From the NCBI GenBank assembly GCA_049423145.1, contig JBMSQF010000094.1, positions 1-5,881 of the forward strand: 5,881 bases of DNA, written 5' to 3'. The position numbers and the translations under genes are program-made. The notes below the pieces were generated by a model. It was not told where the DNA came from. It made no database searches and saw nothing but the letters and a program-made list of their open reading frames with translations. Positions 4,432 to 5,881 of the stretch are shown here, one piece after another (the first letter of the stretch is position 1; each line of letters begins with the position of its first letter). This DNA is from RFTU01 sp049423145. GTDB taxonomy: Bacteria > Pseudomonadota > Gammaproteobacteria > Burkholderiales > Burkholderiaceae_C.

Positions 4432-5881
4432 TTATCCGGGCGCGCCCAGGTGCTCGCGCAGGCCCCCCATGCGGTGCGTTAAGCGCAAGGTGGCCAGGCG
4501 CAGCAGGCTCGCGTCACGCGCCACGATGTTCAGCGCCTTGCGCGCACGCGTGATGCCCGTGTAGAGCCATTCCCGGGTCAGCACCGCCGCATCACCCTCC
4601 GGCAAGACCAGAACCACATGCTCAAATTCCGAGCCCTGGCTCTTGTGCACGGTCATGGCAAAGGCCGTCTCCACCGGCGGCAATCGAGAAACGGCCACCG
4701 CCCGAACGCCGTGAGCCTCGAGGAAACAGGCCCGCAGACCGCCTTGGCCATCGGGCTCGCGCATCACCACACCGATGTCGCCATTGAAAAGGCCGAGCGC
4801 GGGATCGTTGCGCGTGACGATGATGGGGCGTCCTTCGTACCACGGGCCTTCCTCCCTCAAAAGACCCGCTTCCCGCAGCGCGCTTTCGATCATCTCGTTG
4901 AGGCCCGACACCCCACAGGGGCCGTCGCGCAGTGCGCACAACACGCGAAAGCGCTCAAAGGCATGCAGCACCTGTGCCGCGCCGTTCGTGTCCAGCGGCA
5001 TCGTTGCCCCGCTGTGGGCCTGGGCGAGCAGGTCCAGATAGGAGCGATAGCCGCCAGCGAGGGCATCGTGCCGACCTTGAGACCATGCGGGCACCGAGCT
5101 GAGGTCCGGACTGAGGATGCCCGCGTCCTGGACGGCGCTCAGCACGGACTCCGCCCGCCCCGCATGGACCGCCAGGGCCAGTTCCCCAATCAGCCCATCG
5201 AATCGCCGGCTGTGTCGCAACTCGATCGTTTGTTGCGCCAAGGGATGGGGGGGCGGCTCGGCAAGCGCGGCAAGCGCCGTCGAAGGAATCAGCTGACCGC
5301 TATAGGCGCGTATCCATGCGGCGGTTTGGGGGGTGTAGGCCCCGGTGGGACCGGCCGCAACCCTGCAAATGTCGCCCAGGACGGAGCCGGCCTCTACCGA
5401 GGCCAACTGATCCTTGTCGCCCAAGAGGATGAGTCGAGCTTGAGGCGGCAAGGCGTCGAGCAAGGCATCCATGAGTTCAAGGTTGATCATCGAGGCCTCA
5501 TCCACGAAAACCACATCCCATGGCAGGGGATGGCCCGCGTGGTGGCGTGGGCGACGGGACCGCGGCTGCACACCGAGCAGGCCATGGATGGTGCGCGCAG
5601 CACCCAGCGACGCGGCCCAGGCCGGAATGTTCAACTCGGCGGCAAGATCGGGCGGCAGATTCTGTAAAGCCTGCTGTATTGATTGGCGCAGCCGCGCGGC
5701 CGCCTTTCCCGTGGGTGCGGCCAGCGCCACACGAAGCAGGTCGGGGCCCGGGTGCATCGCCTGCAGCAGCACCAGCAGACGCGCAGCGGTGTAGGTCTTG
5801 CCGGTGCCCGGGCCACCGGTGACCAGGGTCAGTCCACTGCGCAGCGCCAGGGCGCAGGCCGCCTGTTGCCAGTCCGGTTGC
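4432..5881 (-). CDS. recD: Exodeoxyribonuclease V alpha subunit RecD (helicase), N-terminus outside the window
   Basis: The 5'-to-3' superfamily 1 helicase subunit of RecBCD, which unwinds and degrades DNA from double-strand ends and prepares it for RecA. The window holds 482 residues, counting from the codon at 5880-5878. In order: Walker A GGPGTGKT at 22-29 (bases 5817-5794); motif Ia APTGKAAARL at 55-64; Walker B VDEAS at 126-130; motif III GDKDQLASVEAGSVLGD at 154-170; a motif IV-like ELRHSRRF at 220-227; RNDPALGLFNGDIGV at 357-371; motif V TVHKSQGSEFEHV at 410-422; and motif VI LYTGITRARK at 439-448. The tail after motif VI is about 34 residues, as in E. coli RecD. Aligning the Walker Lys with that of E. 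coli suggests about 150 residues are missing upstream, the region that binds RecBC. A GTG at 5772 lies inside the ATPase domain and is not the start. All helicase motifs are intact. By usual order recB and recC should lie to the right. Confidence 0.96.
   Translation of the reverse strand, partial: QPDWQQAACALALRSGLTLVTGGPGTGKTYTAARLLVLLQAMHPGPDLLRVALAAPTGKAAARLRQSIQQALQNLPPDLAAELNIPAWAASLGAARTIHGLLGVQPRSRRPRHHAGHPLPWDVVFVDEASMINLELMDALLDALPPQARLILLGDKDQLASVEAGSVLGDICRVAAGPTGAYTPQTAAWIRAYSGQLIPSTALAALAEPPPHPLAQQTIELRHSRRFDGLIGELALAVHAGRAESVLSAVQDAGILSPDLSSVPAWSQGRHDALAGGYRSYLDLLAQAHSGATMPLDTNGAAQVLHAFERFRVLCALRDGPCGVSGLNEMIESALREAGLLREEGPWYEGRPIIVTRNDPALGLFNGDIGVVMREPDGQGGLRACFLEAHGVRAVAVSRLPPVETAFAMTVHKSQGSEFEHVVLVLPEGDAAVLTREWLYTGITRARKALNIVARDASLLRLATLRLTHRMGGLREHLGAPG

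Noticed and set aside
4431..4436. GATAAT on the minus strand as a -10 box for trpG, overlapping the recD stop.
   Set aside because: It matches five of six consensus bases, but there is no -35 hexamer at 16 to 18 nt and no extended -10 TG. In a recD-trpG gap this short it is too weak to call.
4618..5667. A 349-codon open frame on the plus strand, antisense to recD.
   Set aside because: It sits wholly opposite the RecD helicase domain, has no recognisable motif, and is explained by GC-rich codon use on the real strand.
5770..5772. GTG as the start of recD.
   Set aside because: The frame continues upstream without a stop to the window edge and encodes the Walker A motif GGPGTGKT, so the gene begins outside the window.

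Overview
The window is a compact, GC-rich stretch of bacterial chromosome in which every gene I can support reads on the minus strand. Gene families, base composition and the partial trp cluster (trpG, trpD and trpC together, with no trpF, trpB or trpA) suggest a betaproteobacterium, most likely Burkholderiales. This is inference from gene content and protein resemblance; no search was run.

In transcription order (right to left) the layout is: the C-terminal three quarters or so of recD (helicase subunit of RecBCD), cut by the right edge; trpG (anthranilate synthase glutaminase subunit); a low-specificity L-threonine aldolase (ltaE); trpD (anthranilate phosphoribosyltransferase); trpC (indole-3-glycerol-phosphate synthase); ung (uracil-DNA glycosylase); a 59-nt gap with a plausible extended -10 promoter; and the 5' part of a tRNA-Tyr(GUA), cut by the left edge. 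Intergenic distances from recD to ung are 36, 5, 34 and 6 nt and a 4-nt overlap. There is no convincing terminator between them, so a single transcription unit carrying DNA-repair and tryptophan genes together is plausible.

TrpG with an unseen TrpE would convert chorismate to anthranilate. TrpD adds the phosphoribosyl group and TrpC closes the indole ring, leaving out the TrpF isomerase step between them and the final TrpAB steps. Threonine aldolase makes glycine from threonine and is not a known tryptophan enzyme. Ung and RecD are repair proteins at the two ends of the run.

No stretch over 300 nt lacks a gene. I see no CRISPR array, insertion sequence, prophage or defence system, and nothing I would call a new biological system. 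The points worth a second look are the absence of trpE in front of trpG, the ltaE insertion between trpG and trpD, a perfect hairpin in the ltaE-trpD gap, the near absence of tryptophan from the Trp enzymes, and the tRNA promoter region.
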